The notes beneath the pieces were generated by a model that was not told the DNA's origin, did no database searches, and saw only the letters and a program-made list of their open reading frames with translations. DNA of 64,000 nt from Pardosa pseudoannulata (lineage: Eukaryota > Arthropoda > Arachnida > Araneae > Lycosidae). The stretch covers positions 118,726,907 to 118,790,906 of the forward strand of contig CM063508.1 of the NCBI GenBank assembly GCA_032207245.1, read 5' to 3'. Position 1 is the stretch's first letter. Every line of letters starts with the position of its first letter. Position numbers and translations under genes: made by a program. Shown piece by piece: positions 26,118 through 50,108 of the stretch.

Positions 26118-26908
26118 AATCTTCAGGGTATCTGCCAAAATAAAATTCTTCAAATCCATGACTTTTCATGACTTTCCCTGATTTAGCAGATCATTTTCCA
26201 TGACTTTAAAAAGCTTCCGTTAAAGTATATATGAATAAAACTTCTGATGTACATACAAATAAAATATATGCTTTTAGAGAAATTACAGGAATTTTATCAT
26301 AAAAACATATAAACTTACTTTATAAGTGTTAATAAACTCATATACATAAAAATAAATTGTTATATCTACATACCTAAGTTTAATCATATAGCAATTTTTC
26401 AATCAATATGTTTCCAATTTGAATTCAGGGTACTTTGGTATTATCCCGGTGACCATGAATAATAGCCAAATATAACCCTATAATGTTTATATACAATATC
26501 CCTAGAGATAAACTTATATTTTGTGCAAAAATCTTAACTAATTTTTATTAAAAAATAATTATTATTATATTAATAAAATTTTAATCTAAAATTTAAGAAA
26601 AAACCAGAATAATATACATTTACCCATCTATTAAGCTTTCTTGCTTTGAGTTTCCTTGGTGAACAAATTTTACTTGGCAATATGGTCAATAGGATAATAC
26701 ATAAATGCCAAACTCAGTAACTTCAGCCAAATGACAAGTAAAAATAGAATTAAACAATTCAACACATTTTTTTTAATCGGTAGTTTAACGGATCCATGAC
26801 TTTTACTCATTTTACTTGAAAAATCAAGACTTTCCATGACAAAATTAATCCATTGTCTAAATCCATGATTTTCCCTGACTTTCCAGGTGCGCAGAAACCA
26901 TGAATCTT
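26118..26908. mobile_element. 770-bp DNA element, copy A, 6-base target duplication
   Basis: Element 26124-26902 with ends CAGGGTATCTGCC and (reverse strand) CATGGTTTCTGCGCACCTGG, flanked by AATCTT at 26118-26123 and 26903-26908. Rich in CATGACTTT motifs near both ends. Closely matches 47494-48258 in reverse orientation. No transposase; the 87-codon frame at 26670-26933 is internal noise. Confidence 0.85.
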
Positions 26909-27749
26909 TTAATATCTTTAAAAGGAGAAACAACTCTATTCATTTATTTAAAAAATTCTCTGTTCATCCTCATTTTCATATAAGCAAGTTTCCACTGTAT
27001 AAATATTATAGAATATTGAAATCTGAATTACATTTCATAATTAACTGCTCTTACACAATTATTTAAGACACTAAGCTGATAACTGTTTTAAAGTACTTAA
27101 AAGATGTTTAAACTTCTTAATAATTAAAATAATAGAAACTGAAAGGTTTTTGGTAAGAGAACATCAATTAGAAACTCTGAAAACAATGTGATCATAATTT
27201 TTAAAATCCTTTTGCACTCGCCTTTATAAGAATACAATTTTTATTTATAATGAATTACAAAAAGATGGAATAAGAACATGAGAACATGAAAAATCAATAA
27301 ATTTTTATTGATAAGATTCAAAATGAGTTCTGCAGTTACACATATAATTTTAGTATAATTTTTTTATATTGAATTATAAGTCCCTGTACATAAATGTAAC
27401 AACAGAAATTAAAATATAAACATTTTGTACAACTGGTATAAAATATTGTAGAAATATAATTTACAAACATATTAGTTTTGCAAACAGTTTTAGGCTATAA
27501 CAACAATTTTAGAATACAATCTTTAAAAATTGGATTACTAGTATAAAATAATTTGTGCAATTAGTTGAGTAACAAGATGAATAAAAATTTATCAATATAA
27601 TTCTCTGCATAAAAATAGCAAGTATTAATATAACTGGCTATAAAAATATTTTTTATAATTAAGGCACTATTGGAAAATCCTTACACTGATGAAAAGCATA
27701 TGATAAGATTTGAAGGTATTTTCAAATACCTCCATAGAAGGTCCTGCTT
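26909..27749 (-). other. SFT2D2 3' UTR / downstream region
   Basis: AT-rich sequence following the TAG stop. A minus-strand AATAAA (tttatt at 27304-27309) about 440 bases downstream is one candidate end of the transcript; several others occur by chance. No coding signal. Confidence 0.4.
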
Positions 27750-39103
<11,354 letters not shown>

Positions 39104-39117
39104 TTTCTATGACAAAT
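39104..39117 (-). other. SFT2D2 5' UTR part of first coding exon
   Basis: The ATG at 39103 is preceded on the minus strand by 14 bases and then a pyrimidine-rich acceptor (CTATTTTAG), so the start codon appears to sit near the beginning of an internal exon. This implies a separate non-coding leader exon upstream. Confidence 0.6.
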
Positions 39118-39322
39118 CTAAAATAGGGAAACCAAATTTAAATAAAAAATGATAGTATAGAGTAAGAGAAAATTTTGTATGAAATGAGATATAGTATAAA
39201 ATTAAAAAGATATTAACTAAGTATACATAAACAATCAAAGAGATATATTTCTCAAAAAGATTTCAGAGGGCAAATTTTGCTAGTCAAATAGTATACAAAC
39301 GGTTATTAATCACTGTACTTAC

Positions 39323-39470
39323 AGTTGAAAAGATTAGTATAAAACTGGATGAGTATATAATCCTCAAAAGTAGAGAGATTTTATTTACAAGACAAATGAA
39401 CTGTTTAAACGGTCTAAAAGAGGAACTTGTTTATATGAAGACTGCCCATATTGCCGCACTCACTAACACC
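39323..39470 (-). other. Candidate non-coding first exon of SFT2D2
   Basis: A consensus donor (CAACT|GTAAGT, GT at 39322-39321) lies 220 bases upstream of the exon holding the start codon, in the right orientation to splice to the acceptor at 39118. The transcription start is not visible and the outer edge given here is arbitrary. Inference from splice signals only. Confidence 0.4.
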
Positions 39471-40450
39471 TGAGTTTGAAAACTACTGATCCTTTTTCAT
39501 ACGTCACGTGTCAAAAGTAAAGTTATTAATATAAATAGTTGGCTTAATAATATGACAAAAGTAGGATATTTTGTTTGACATCCATGATTTGTAGCTTTTA
39601 AAAAACTTGTATTTTGTTAATGCTACTATTTAACATTATTTTTTTAATCGAATGCAGGTTCGCTACAGCTCAACTTTCTTAAACGTTTGCTTTGCCTGCT
39701 CTGTTATTGTGTTGTTTACATCGGTTTACATATTTGCATTACCTTGGAGTAATTAAATTGGATCTGTGTCTCTGTTTTTATGATTTTTTTCTTTTGTTAG
39801 TTTCACCTCAGATATGACAAAAGTTTAATTATACAAACAGAAAGGTAGTTTTTCCCTTCAATCATATTTATCATCACCAACGATTAACGAATGAGTGTTT
39901 AGTCTACCTTTTTAGAGTAATCTGTGGTTTGGACTTTTATTTTTTTTTTCTTTTTTATTTACACAATCACGTACAATCAGACATATTTGTATGTATGTAT
40001 ATTGGGTATTAATTTTATGAATGTTGTCATAGTTAAAACATTCATTAATCAGTAATATCAGTTTAGATATTGTCACAGAAAGAGTTTTAAAATATTACCT
40101 TGCGTATGAATTTTTTTCGAACTGAAAATTGTATCAAAAACGCAAATGATTAAATTATTATAATATAAGGGGTGAGATAAACTTATGTTAATATACCAAA
40201 ATTCCTTTTTGAATTACAGTTGCAGAAACATAACTTTCATTACTCATTATAATCTGAAGGTGATGAATGTGAAATCTCATTCAAACTGTAGTGTGAAAAG
40301 GGATTAGTTTCATTAAGATTCTTATTGTTAATGTAGTTGACTATGTTATATATTGGATAGGATAATTTGTAACTATAATTATGCATTTTTGATTTTGCAA
40401 TGGAACTTCTTTGTTGTAAATGACATTTTTTACTATTTTTATTAATTTAG
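39471..40450. promoter_or_regulatory. Divergent promoter region between SFT2D2 and ave
   Basis: The two genes are transcribed away from each other, with about 1.36 kb between their start codons. The interval contains an overlapping CRE-like and E-box motif (TACGTCACGTG, 39500-39510). There is no obvious TATA box on either side and no CpG-rich core. The ave leader exon should also lie here but I could not pick its donor with confidence. Confidence 0.5.
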
Positions 40451-40461
40451 AATGGCTTGTA
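40451..40461 (+). other. ave 5' UTR segment after acceptor
   Basis: TTAATTTAG at 40442-40450 is a plausible splice acceptor just before the start codon, so the leader is probably spliced. The bases after it contain an out-of-frame ATG (see the upstream reading frame entry). Confidence 0.4.
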
Positions 40462-40472
40462 ATGGGAGATAA
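40452..40472 (+). promoter_or_regulatory. Upstream reading frame overlapping the ave start
   Basis: An ATG at 40452 opens a six-codon frame (MACNGR) that stops at 40470-40472, overlapping the ave ATG at 40462 in another frame. If the exon starts at 40451 or earlier, ribosomes must pass or reinitiate after this frame, which could lower ave output. Confidence 0.45.
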
Positions 40473-43400
40473 TGGCTGTAGAAAAGTTTTGAAAGATAAT
40501 CCGAAAAAAGAACAGACTACTATCATAATGACCAATAAAAATAGTGTAAGATTTTACTTTTCTGTTTTCTTATATTTTATTGTAATTTAAAATGTGTAAT
40601 ATAGCTACATGGTTTTCCATATTATTAACATAGAATTCTCTTTTTGGAAAGTATACCGAAAAGCTGACTGTCTAATATGGACTTAAAGTTTAAAAAAAAA
40701 TTATTGTTGATATCAATGATGTTTTTTCAAAATTCAATTTATTTAATTTTTATAAAACTTAAATAACATTTAAGTAGATTTTTAATATGCCATCTTAGGC
40801 TTATACATAACTTTTGTTATTTATTGCTTTATAATTTCTGTATTTTAAAATACATGATTTGTAAATTACCATTTATATTTAAGGTTTTATTTATTTTAAT
40901 TTATTTATAAAGATCAATGTTTTTTAATTCAGTTTACCTGAAGTGAATGAACTTTGAATTAGCAGTATGTGCCAGAGTAACGGGTTAACCCTTACTCAAA
41001 AATTTTGTTCACAAATACTTGTTTTTGCATCCCTTTTGATGTAGAAGTCCATAAAATTTTCCAAGGATTTAATTTGACTGCACAAACACTCCTGTGTGAG
41101 TTGATATTCTGTGATCCTAATGCTCTCTTAGAGTATTAAGTTTTGTGTCTACGCCTATGAATTCAGAAAATTCTACTGATTCTTCCTCAAATGATTTCAT
41201 GCCATCACATATTAATTGTTTAAGTAGTTGTAACAATGAGTTACACTGCTGGACAACGCAAGTGCGGGAGACTGACCAAGGGACAAGGGCGATGTCAGTG
41301 ACCCCCCCTTCGACCTCATTGGACAAGAGGGGTGGCTAATATGGGTCAGTCGGCTTTGGCCTTGGCAATATCAGCTTTTGGATTTTTGGCTCAGCATATT
41401 TGAAGGCCCCATCGGAGGAAAGATGAAGCAAAGAGAATTTTAGCAGAGGCAGGGAATGCTCAACTTTTTTTTGTTCATCTGAAGATAGCGTCATCAGCGG
41501 GAGTTGCTTCCATATTCCAACGGTTTATGATGTCTCCATATTGAGATTGAATATATTTTATTTGCATCACCAGATTGTGCAAAATTCAATTTATAAATAA
41601 AAAAAGTCTGCAAAACAGTAAGTCTTCACTCATTTGTATCTGGCGTCTTAACTCTTTGTGTTATCTCAACATTTCCTGGTATAAGTCATTGGTACGGTAG
41701 TCATTTATCTTTTTTAAGGAGTTGGCACAAGATATTAAATAGGCTGTATTTTTCAATAATCAGAAATAGTTCCCAAGGAAGTGTCATTTTAATAAACACT
41801 AAAAATCATTTGTATATCATTCTAAACACAAATAGGAATCATATGCTCAGAAATCTTTTCCAGTTTTACATTCATTCTCTTTAATAAAAAGATTTTTTTT
41901 TTTCTACTCTTAAACTCTTCCTATATGATGAGGAAAAGTAAAGTGTCTTTGAGGTAGTCAGAAAAAAGTTTTAATAAGTTACCAGAAAAACTTCAATATA
42001 AGCAGAAATTTAAGATATTGAGAGCTGATTGTATATGATTAAAATCAGCATATGAAAGATTTTAATTTTTGATTTACTTTATGATTTGTTAATTGCTGCA
42101 ACTCCTATGTATTTCTAAAGTATTCTCTGTAATTTTGATAAATATATCAGTACATAATTGTATTATATATGAAGTGGAATATTAAAAGGTGTTGCATTAT
42201 TATATTTTAAGTATATAAATTTGCAGCATAACTAGTTACAGACCTTTTTTAATTGATTATAGGAAAATTATGAAGTTTATATCAAAAGAAATTTTAATTT
42301 CACAGTCCATCTTCCCATTGATTTTGCAATTTTAGCTGTCAAATTAAAAACTATATAAAACATTTAGAAATCAGATTTGAGAGTCATGCTTTACTTAATT
42401 GAGATTCAAACAAAGAAAAAGCTGACAGATTTTTAAAAATGAGTCCCATGATACATATAATTTATTTTAATTGACAGTTTAATTTTCTTATATATTATTG
42501 TTAATCACATTTACACCATAAGCAAACTTGACTAGATTTTAAATAACTTTATAAAGTTTATTAAACTGATCTCTATTAATATTTTTGTTTTATTTATTGT
42601 AGGTTTCTTCAACATCTAAAGATAATGACAGTGCAGCTAATACTAATGCTCGTCCTAAACTTGTTTTCTTTTGGACTAATGCAGAGGTTTTAAAGTGGCT
42701 TCGAAGACATTGTGAAGAATATCACACTCTTTATGCAAGTTTATTTTTAGAAAATGACATTACAGGTAAAGTGTATATACAAACTTAAGTTGTATTTCTT
42801 TTATTAATTTATTATAACTGTTGTGTGAAAGCAAAATCATATTTAAATTATAAAAAAGGGTGTATCATTTATTTGTCAGATCTAGTGAAATTCATCAAAC
42901 ATTTCTTTTATTGTGGTTATTATATGTCACTTTTAAGATACTATTGTAGGTTTTAGAGAATTAAGCAATGATGAATTATGTTTATTTTAGTGTAGTTTGA
43001 TAGGAAATAATTAAAAACGTATAGCTTATGTATAAATATTGGTTACTATAGTTTTGCAAATGTTTTGTAGGGTTTTTATTTAGAAATTTCTTTAAAATAT
43101 ACTATATGATTGTTAATCTTTTCTGTTGTGAAGTATCAGAGGTATCTCTTGTTTTATTTACAGGACAATAGAAACTCTTCAGTTTAATAATTTTTTATTC
43201 ATTGTATAAATTATTGAATTATTAATTATGTATTATAGGAAGGTCATTACTTAGAATGAATGATTCTACATTGGAAAGAATGGGTATCAAAGAGAAAGCT
43301 CATAGGTATGTTTAATGTAATTTTATATTTGAAGTTGGGGTAATTTTAAAAATTAACGTTTATAGTTGTAATGTTAAATTAAGCAATGCAAACACATCCT

Positions 43401-44671
43401 ATTCAAGAAAATTTATATATTTTACAACTTAAAGAAAATTGAATAATTAAATTTAAAAAAGACCTTTTCCAGCTTGAAGCTAATAAATCTATACAAGCTG
43501 TTAATAGATAAAAACCTGTATGGAAATAAAAGTTTTGCAATTTTATATTTTAAGTGATTAAAGCATGTTATTTAAATAAAATTCTAAAAAAAGGGTAAAC
43601 TGCAAGTAATAAATTTAGTTTATTGGCTACAGTAGAAATATAATAAAATGACTATTTGTATAGCTGATTCAAAATGCTGATATAATTTTGGTAACATCTA
43701 CTGAAACTCCTAAAAGTTTCCGCTAGTTTTACCCGCTATAATACTGATAACTACTGTAAAAATATATTCCTCTTTAGTTTTACTTGTGCTTGACAAAAAG
43801 ATACCACTTTACCAACTTTTGTACATCTATGAACAAGTTAAATATATTTGAAGTAATCAGCATTTTATAATTATACCTTTTTTTTTAATGTGGGTGCCCT
43901 TGCCTTTATTAACATTAACCTCTAAGTTGCAGGGTTTGTTTTACCATTTTATTATTTCTTCTTATTATTTTTTTTATGGGATTATTATTTAGGCAGCCAA
44001 CATTACTCCCTCTGAAGAAACAAAACAAATACATTGAAGCCTAACTTGGGATTTGAACCCATGCCCATGTTCCATGATTATAGTAAAAGCATAATATGCT
44101 AACCACTACACAGACACCATATTAAAAACTTGATCTATTATATTTTAACTGGTACTATTATATTAATTTGCAGTCAAAAATATTATTTATTATTAAAAAT
44201 ATTTGTTTTTAAATTTTGTTTTAGGGAAGTTATTTGCACTGAGATATTAAAACTGAAATTGAAAAGTGATATTTTAGAATTGAAAGATCTACAGAAGAAG
44301 AAAGGTAATAATTGAGTGGAATTTATTTGTTAATGATTTATTTTCTCTAAATATATGTTTTTATGATTGCCTTAAAACTGAATGTATCATGTATATTAGG
44401 TTTTATCTAGAATGAGTATTATTTGCTTATGAAATATTAAAGTTTTGAAAAGAAAACTGCTTTTAATCTCATAACTTATACTATTAACAATTAAGTCCCA
44501 TTCTTAATAAAAGCTCAAATAGAAATGAAATTTATGCTGGAAACTGCTAAGGATAGATTTTATTGAAAACATATTAACAAATTACATTGTTTCAATTTTA
44601 AGTTTGCTTCGTTGTTTAATTCTATTATATTAATCTTCTCTTTGTTTGTTTTTTTAGGCGATTCTCTATAA
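40462..44671 (+). CDS. ave: Aveugle-like SAM-domain protein, complete
   Basis: In Drosophila, Aveugle (Hyphen) is a small SAM protein that joins CNK to KSR upstream of Raf in Ras-MAPK signalling; vertebrate relatives are SAMD10/12. Exons: 40462-40545, 42603-42765, 43239-43305, 44225-44304, 44658-44671. All introns are GT-AG, phases agree, and the product is 135 residues. Residues 1-47 are a low-complexity, charged N-terminal tail. The SAM domain spans about 50-120 with the family blocks WTNAEVLKWLRRHC, NDITGRSLLRMND and LERMGI, followed by a Lys-rich helix and the C-terminus KKKGDSL. The start ATG has G at -3 and +4. Drosophila Ave is somewhat shorter, the difference lying in the N-terminal tail. 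A SAMD12-type name is possible, but the arthropod-type motifs favour ave. Confidence 0.93.
40546..42602 (+). other. ave first coding intron
   Basis: GT at 40546, AG at 42601-42602. The block 40975-41560 is less AT-rich and carries two opposing short frames (41117-41339); neither has a domain. A near-palindrome around GGGTTAACCC lies at 40976-41000. Confidence 0.6.
43980..44125 (-). mobile_element. tRNA-like SINE relic in ave intron
   Basis: Minus strand: GGTGTCTGTGTAGTGGTTAG (A box TAGTGGTTAGC) and B box GGTTCAAATCC at about 44050. The putative acceptor stem does not pair, so this is not a functional tRNA. Family unclear. Confidence 0.55.
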
Positions 44672-44720
44672 TTTTATGATGTTTCTGCCTCAACACCTTT
44701 CTGTGAAAATTATTACTGCT

Positions 44721-44806
44721 AATAAACAATGCATTCTCAAATAGCTATCTTCTTTTCTAAATAGCATGTTGTAATAACAGACGTGAATGTGAAGTATGTC
44801 AATAAA
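44721..44806 (+). promoter_or_regulatory. ave polyadenylation signals
   Basis: AATAAA occurs at 44721-44726 and 44801-44806, 50 and 130 bases after the stop codon, on the transcribed strand. Either would give a short 3' UTR. AATAAA is common by chance in such AT-rich DNA, so the choice is uncertain. Confidence 0.5.
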
Positions 44807-46229
44807 AAACATCTTACTAATATCTTGAATTAAAATACTCTCCCAAGAATGACATATTATGCATGCATAATTTCTATAAATGTTATTGTCTTTTTCTTTT
44901 TAACTGATCTTACATTGTGTTCTGTACATATTACATAATGTAGTGAAAACATTTTCATCATTTTCTTACTTATTTTTTATACTCATTTTTATAAAATCTT
45001 TATTTGTGTTTTGTCCTCAGGTATACTTTTTTAGCTTTTATTTTATAAATGAAATTTTCATTGTTGGAGTTTTCCCTTGATGATAAAAACTGTGTACTGG
45101 TTCAATCTGTTGAGAACCTTGCTTTTTCTCTGAGTGTATTAAAGAATGAATGTCCAGATTGAAATTTGATTTATTGCTAGTAATTAATATTAATAATTTT
45201 AATTATTAGAATTCAAATTTAATATAGAGGAATTTTTTTTCTTAAATGGGGATCCTTGAATTGTAAGAACAGAAGGAAATAATATTTGTCAAAATTTTAA
45301 CTAGTCTAAATTCTAACCATAGTAAACATAAATATTAAGTATAAATAAAAAATTATCATAATTAGTAAATAAATAATCTTTTAAGTACTATTGTCTTGTG
45401 ATCCACATATTAAAACAGATACTTTATCTTAAGGGATTTATAAGAAGAAACTTTTAACATTTAAACTCAGAAATCTAATTTAAAACTATCTTCATAAATG
45501 GAAAAGCAATGTTATTTGATAGCATGATGAATAAAGCCTATGCAATTTTTTTAAATGTATGTTATTACATGAATAAAACTTTATGTACATATTTAAATAA
45601 GCAAAATTTTTATTTGCACTTTTCAATGTGTTATGTAAAAATCCTATTAAAAATTTAGATATTAATTTTTATACTTATCTCCATGACTTGATATTAGGTG
45701 GAACCTTTTTCTAGATCCATTATTTAAAATAATAAAAAAAAAATCTAAAATAATATATAAGAAAATCCGAATGTTTTTATTTGTGTATGCTTTTGCCACA
45801 TTAATAAACATGTATAACACACCACACAAATTAACTGTAAATTTAAATGTTTTGACAACTATATTTCTAAAAATTAACCTCTGCTTAGCTGTATAGTCTC
45901 AAAATATTTTGTTATAAAAATTTAAAAATGCAGTAAAAAGATGAAGAAAAAACATCTTTCCTGTTTTAAAACTGGTATGGAATTAAAAATAACCTTCATG
46001 AAAAAATATTTGTTGTTGAATTTGCCTAAGAAATTATCTGTGGGCATCAAAAACATGTTGAACCTGGAAGTGTATATATTAAACTAAGATGTAAAGTATA
46101 TGTTTTGTTCTGCTATGAAATGCTTTTAAATTTTCCACCAGTTGAATTATTATGTTTTTAAATCATTGACAGCCATGAGATAACAAACTTTCCAATGTTT
46201 ATTTGTGCCTAGGTTGGTCTCTTTAAGTC
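44807..46229. other. Intergenic AT-rich DNA
   Basis: Nothing recognised after the ave polyadenylation signals. Confidence 0.5.
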
Positions 46230-46852
46230 TTTTTAAGATATGTAAAACAGTTCAATCTTGAAACATTTGATATGCCATATAATTTCTCAACTATGTTAGA
46301 AGGAAACTACCTTGGAAAATTCTCACAAAACTTGTTATTAATTATATATGGTACTGTTTCTAAAAAGTGGCATATTTTTCATTTAAATATATATTTAAAT
46401 GTAATCTGCCATCTGTAAAAGTTAAAAGTTATTCCAATGTTTTCTAAACATATTTTTCCAAATTGTTTGTATTATCCTCAATATTAGGTGGTCAATATTT
46501 ATTCACTATGGAAATGAATACTTATGAATGGTAAGGCATGTATAAAGTTAAAGCTTGAAGCATTTTAATTGTGTTATAGTTATTATTGGACTATATTTAG
46601 AAGTAAACTACTCTGAAAAATTTTCACTAAACCATTTATTTACTAAACACTCTTTTGAAGAGTTGTATTTAAATATTCATTTAAATATTATGCATTGTTT
46701 GTAAAAAGTTGAAGTTAGTTCAATCTTATCCATACTTGTTTTTTTTTTTTTTGTTTTTTTTTTTTTTTTTTTTTTTGTAATATATATATTAACCTTAAAA
46801 TTAGGGGTTCTTGTGTATAAATTTATGGAAATGAATACTTGTATTTAAAGGT
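46230..46852. repeat. Diverged tandem duplication, 300-base period
   Basis: Landmarks CTATGTTAGAAGGAAACTAC at 46291 and CTATATTTAGAAGTAAACTA at 46591; ATGGAAATGAATACTT occurs in both. A long T-run (46740-46776) lies in the second copy. Confidence 0.7.
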
Positions 46853-47487
46853 GTTTTTATAAAAAGCTGGGCTTGTGAAACAGATTTTTTCACAGAATTC
46901 TTATTGCAAATGAACCTATAAACTGGGGAAACATAGGCATTCATTTAGCAACATATTTGTTAAATTTATTTTGTAATTATTTCTAACTAAAGGGAAACAG
47001 TTCTCAGTTAATTTTCATTTAATTGTAAAATTTCTTCTAACTTCAATATGTTGATAGTGTTAAATCCATCAAAATTATGTTATACGAAGAGTCATAATTA
47101 TTTTAAACTATCCATGTAGAGTACAACTCTTCTTGTGTTTTACAATTTGTGGGTGAAAAGAACATATATTGAACTAATTTATTGTTTTATATTCTTAGTA
47201 TATGTATTATATTTCACATTATTTTCTATAAAAACTACTAAGGCCAATACATGAAAAGTTTAGCTCTTATATATATATATTTTTATACCCTTTGTGAATT
47301 TTATATAAAGTGTTGATATTTATCTTTGTGATGTAATCTATTTTCCTCCTTTTTACTTATTGAACTTGTTTGTAACATTGTAATGTTATTTACTGAATAA
47401 TAAATATTGGACTTTATGCTACTTTTTCCTCATCTTATTTTAAACAATTATCCATAATTCAGGTAGGTTTTAAAGACTTCTCTTTTC

Positions 47488-48264
47488 CATACACATGGTT
47501 TCCGCGCAGCTGGAAAGTCATAGAAAATCATAGATTTAGACAATGGATTAATTTTGTCATGGAAAATCTTGATTTTTCAAGTAAAAGGAGTAAAAGTCAT
47601 GGAAAGTCATGGATCCGCTAAACTACCGATTAAAAAAATGCATTGAATTCTTTAATTCTATTTTTACTTTCCATTTGGCTGAAGTTACTGAGTTTGGTAT
47701 TTATGTATTCTATGAACCATATTGCCAAGTAAAATTTGTTTACCAAAGAAACTCAAAGTAAGAAAGCTTAATGGGTGGGTAAATGTTTTGGTTTTTTCTT
47801 AAATTGTAGATTAAAATTTTATTAATATAGTAATAATTATTTTTTAATAAAAATTAGTTAAGATTTTTGCACAAAATATAAGTTTATCTCTAGAGATATT
47901 GTATATAAACATTATAGGGTTATATTTGGCTATTATTCATGGTCACATGAATAATACCAAAGTACCCTGAATTCAAATTGGAAACATTTGGATTGAAAAA
48001 TTGCTATATGATTAAACTTAGGTATGTAGATACAACAATTTATTTTTATGTATGTGAGTTTACTAACACTTATAAAGTAAGTTTATAGTTTATGATAAAA
48101 CTCCTGTAATTTTTCTAAAAGTATATATTTTATTTGTATGTACATCAGAAGTTTTATTTATATATACTTTAACGAAAGCTTTTTAAAGTCATGGAAAATG
48201 ATCTGCTAAATCAGGGAAAGTCATGGATTTGAAAAATTTTATTTTGGCAGATACCCTGCATATA
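47488..48264. mobile_element. 770-bp DNA element, copy B, inverted
   Basis: Element 47494-48258, the reverse complement of 26124-26902 with high similarity throughout (for example CATTATAGGGTTATATTTGG). Flanked by CATACA (47488-47493) and CATATA (48259-48264), again a 6-base duplication with one change. Confidence 0.85.
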
Positions 48265-50010
48265 AAGATATAGTAAGTTTCGGTGGTATAGCACTATAGT
48301 ACAATTTTAAATGTAAGGCAGGAAGCTCTGTACCTCAATAATAATCTTTATTTTATAAACTCATTTACATCACTTGAGGGTTTATGGCAAAAAGTTTGCA
48401 ATAAGAAGGATTCTGTGGTTTAAAAAGTGTAAGGACTAGACTGTGAAAAAATAAAAGGAATTTCTGTAGAACAGAAACACATGTATAGATTATATCTTTG
48501 AGAGCACTTGGATTTAGCACTTCAAAAATGCAAATCAATATTCTTGCAGCATAATATGGCTGGTAGATAAAGGTAATTCTTCTGTTCAACAGGATGGGAA
48601 TGGCAAATGTTGGAAATGTAACCTCTCATCATTATATTATCTTTTCCTAAAATTTAGCTACCTGTGAGTGGCAATAGTTTTGTACTGCTGAGAAGCAAAC
48701 AATAGTTTCGCTTACTTATTGGCATCTTTCTACAATAAATATGTCAAAGTTTAAAATAAAACTTTGACTAAGAGCAAATTAGGGTTTGAGGGTATTAAGG
48801 AGAGATGGGGAGTACAAATTTGAAAAATAACATGAAAAGAGAATAAATAAAAATCTTAAGTTTGTTAGATTGTACTTTCCACGTTTGTTAGATTAGGTGT
48901 AAAAAAAAGGGCACTTCCATTGCTTCCAATAACACTCCATTACTGGTAAATTTTTTTTACCAAATAGAATTTTAGGTGTTTAAAAAATAATGTTATGTAG
49001 GCCTAGTGTTTGAGAAAGAAGAAATTAAAACTCATTAAAAAATGCATGGACAAATATGTCTAGATTAAATAATTTTAGGAATGATTAAAATGAGTATTTC
49101 TGTTAAATATAAACATTGAAATTTTTCACAATTACAATATTTCTTCTACAAGAAAATAAAAATATTGAACAGAAAGAAGGTCAACATTCTTCAGTCTTTA
49201 CAAATTTCACTATAATAGAGCCACATTTAGTGGCAACAAAAATACTAATTAAATGTTCTATCTACAAATGCATGTGTCTTATGCCCATTCTCAGAGTTCT
49301 ACCTCAAGAGCAATGTATATAGTCATACACAGCTGTGAAGTAACATTTGAAGCCAATGCCTGTATGGTATGTGCATCCTGAAAAAGTTAAGCTGTAAGTT
49401 TTGGTCTCTAGTCCTGTTGCAAAAACTGAAACTAGTCTCTAAACTAAGTTAAAATCATTTATTAGTATAATTCTAAATTGAAAGGAATTTTTGCAGTTTA
49501 TATATTAGATGATGTTTCAGTTTGATATAACTTGTTGGGCCAAATTAAATGTCAGATAAAATTGATTTTGTATGTGTTATTTTTGTGTTTATGTATTTGG
49601 ACTAAATTTATTTCGATATCCTCCAGTTTTAAATTAGCAGTATGGTCAAATGTTTAATTTTCTGGCAGTTAATCAAATTTTAATATAGGAAAGTGAAGTC
49701 CAGAGACATTAAAATACAGGATTATGCACTTTTTCACCTTTAATTATCATGCCTGTATGTCGAATTTGGTCTCAACCACACTGTAATATAATATTTATAA
49801 AATATGCTACACTTCCAAATGTTTTATTGTGTTACTGAACAATTGTGAATTCTATTTTCTTCCAAATTAAAATCAACACATGCTATTTTGATGTGATTAT
49901 TCAGTTTAAAATAAACTGGCTATTTTGTGTTAAATTCTAAAAATGCATCTCTTAGCCTTATAGCAATATAACTGAATGCATAAACATAGTTGGAAAAAAA
50001 AACAGTAAAT
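48265..50010. other. Intergenic DNA between ave and TINAGL
   Basis: No gene recognised. Short frames at 48365-48589 and 49116-49322 have no motif. Confidence 0.5.
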
Positions 50011-50016
50011 TTTATT
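50011..50016 (-). promoter_or_regulatory. TINAGL polyadenylation signal
   Basis: AATAAA on the minus strand (tttatt on plus), 93 bases after the TAA stop at 50109. It fits a short 3' UTR that ends tail-to-tail with ave, about 5 kb away. Confidence 0.5.
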
Positions 50017-50108
50017 ATGAAAACAGTAAAAGCACAAATATTTTTGTGTTTAAAAATATGACTTGATATAAACAAGGTTTAAATACACAACATACATAAG
50101 AAATAAGC

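Noticed and set aside
41117..41339. Overlapping frames in the ave intron as a nested gene
   Set aside because: Short, opposing, no domain; more likely an old repeat.
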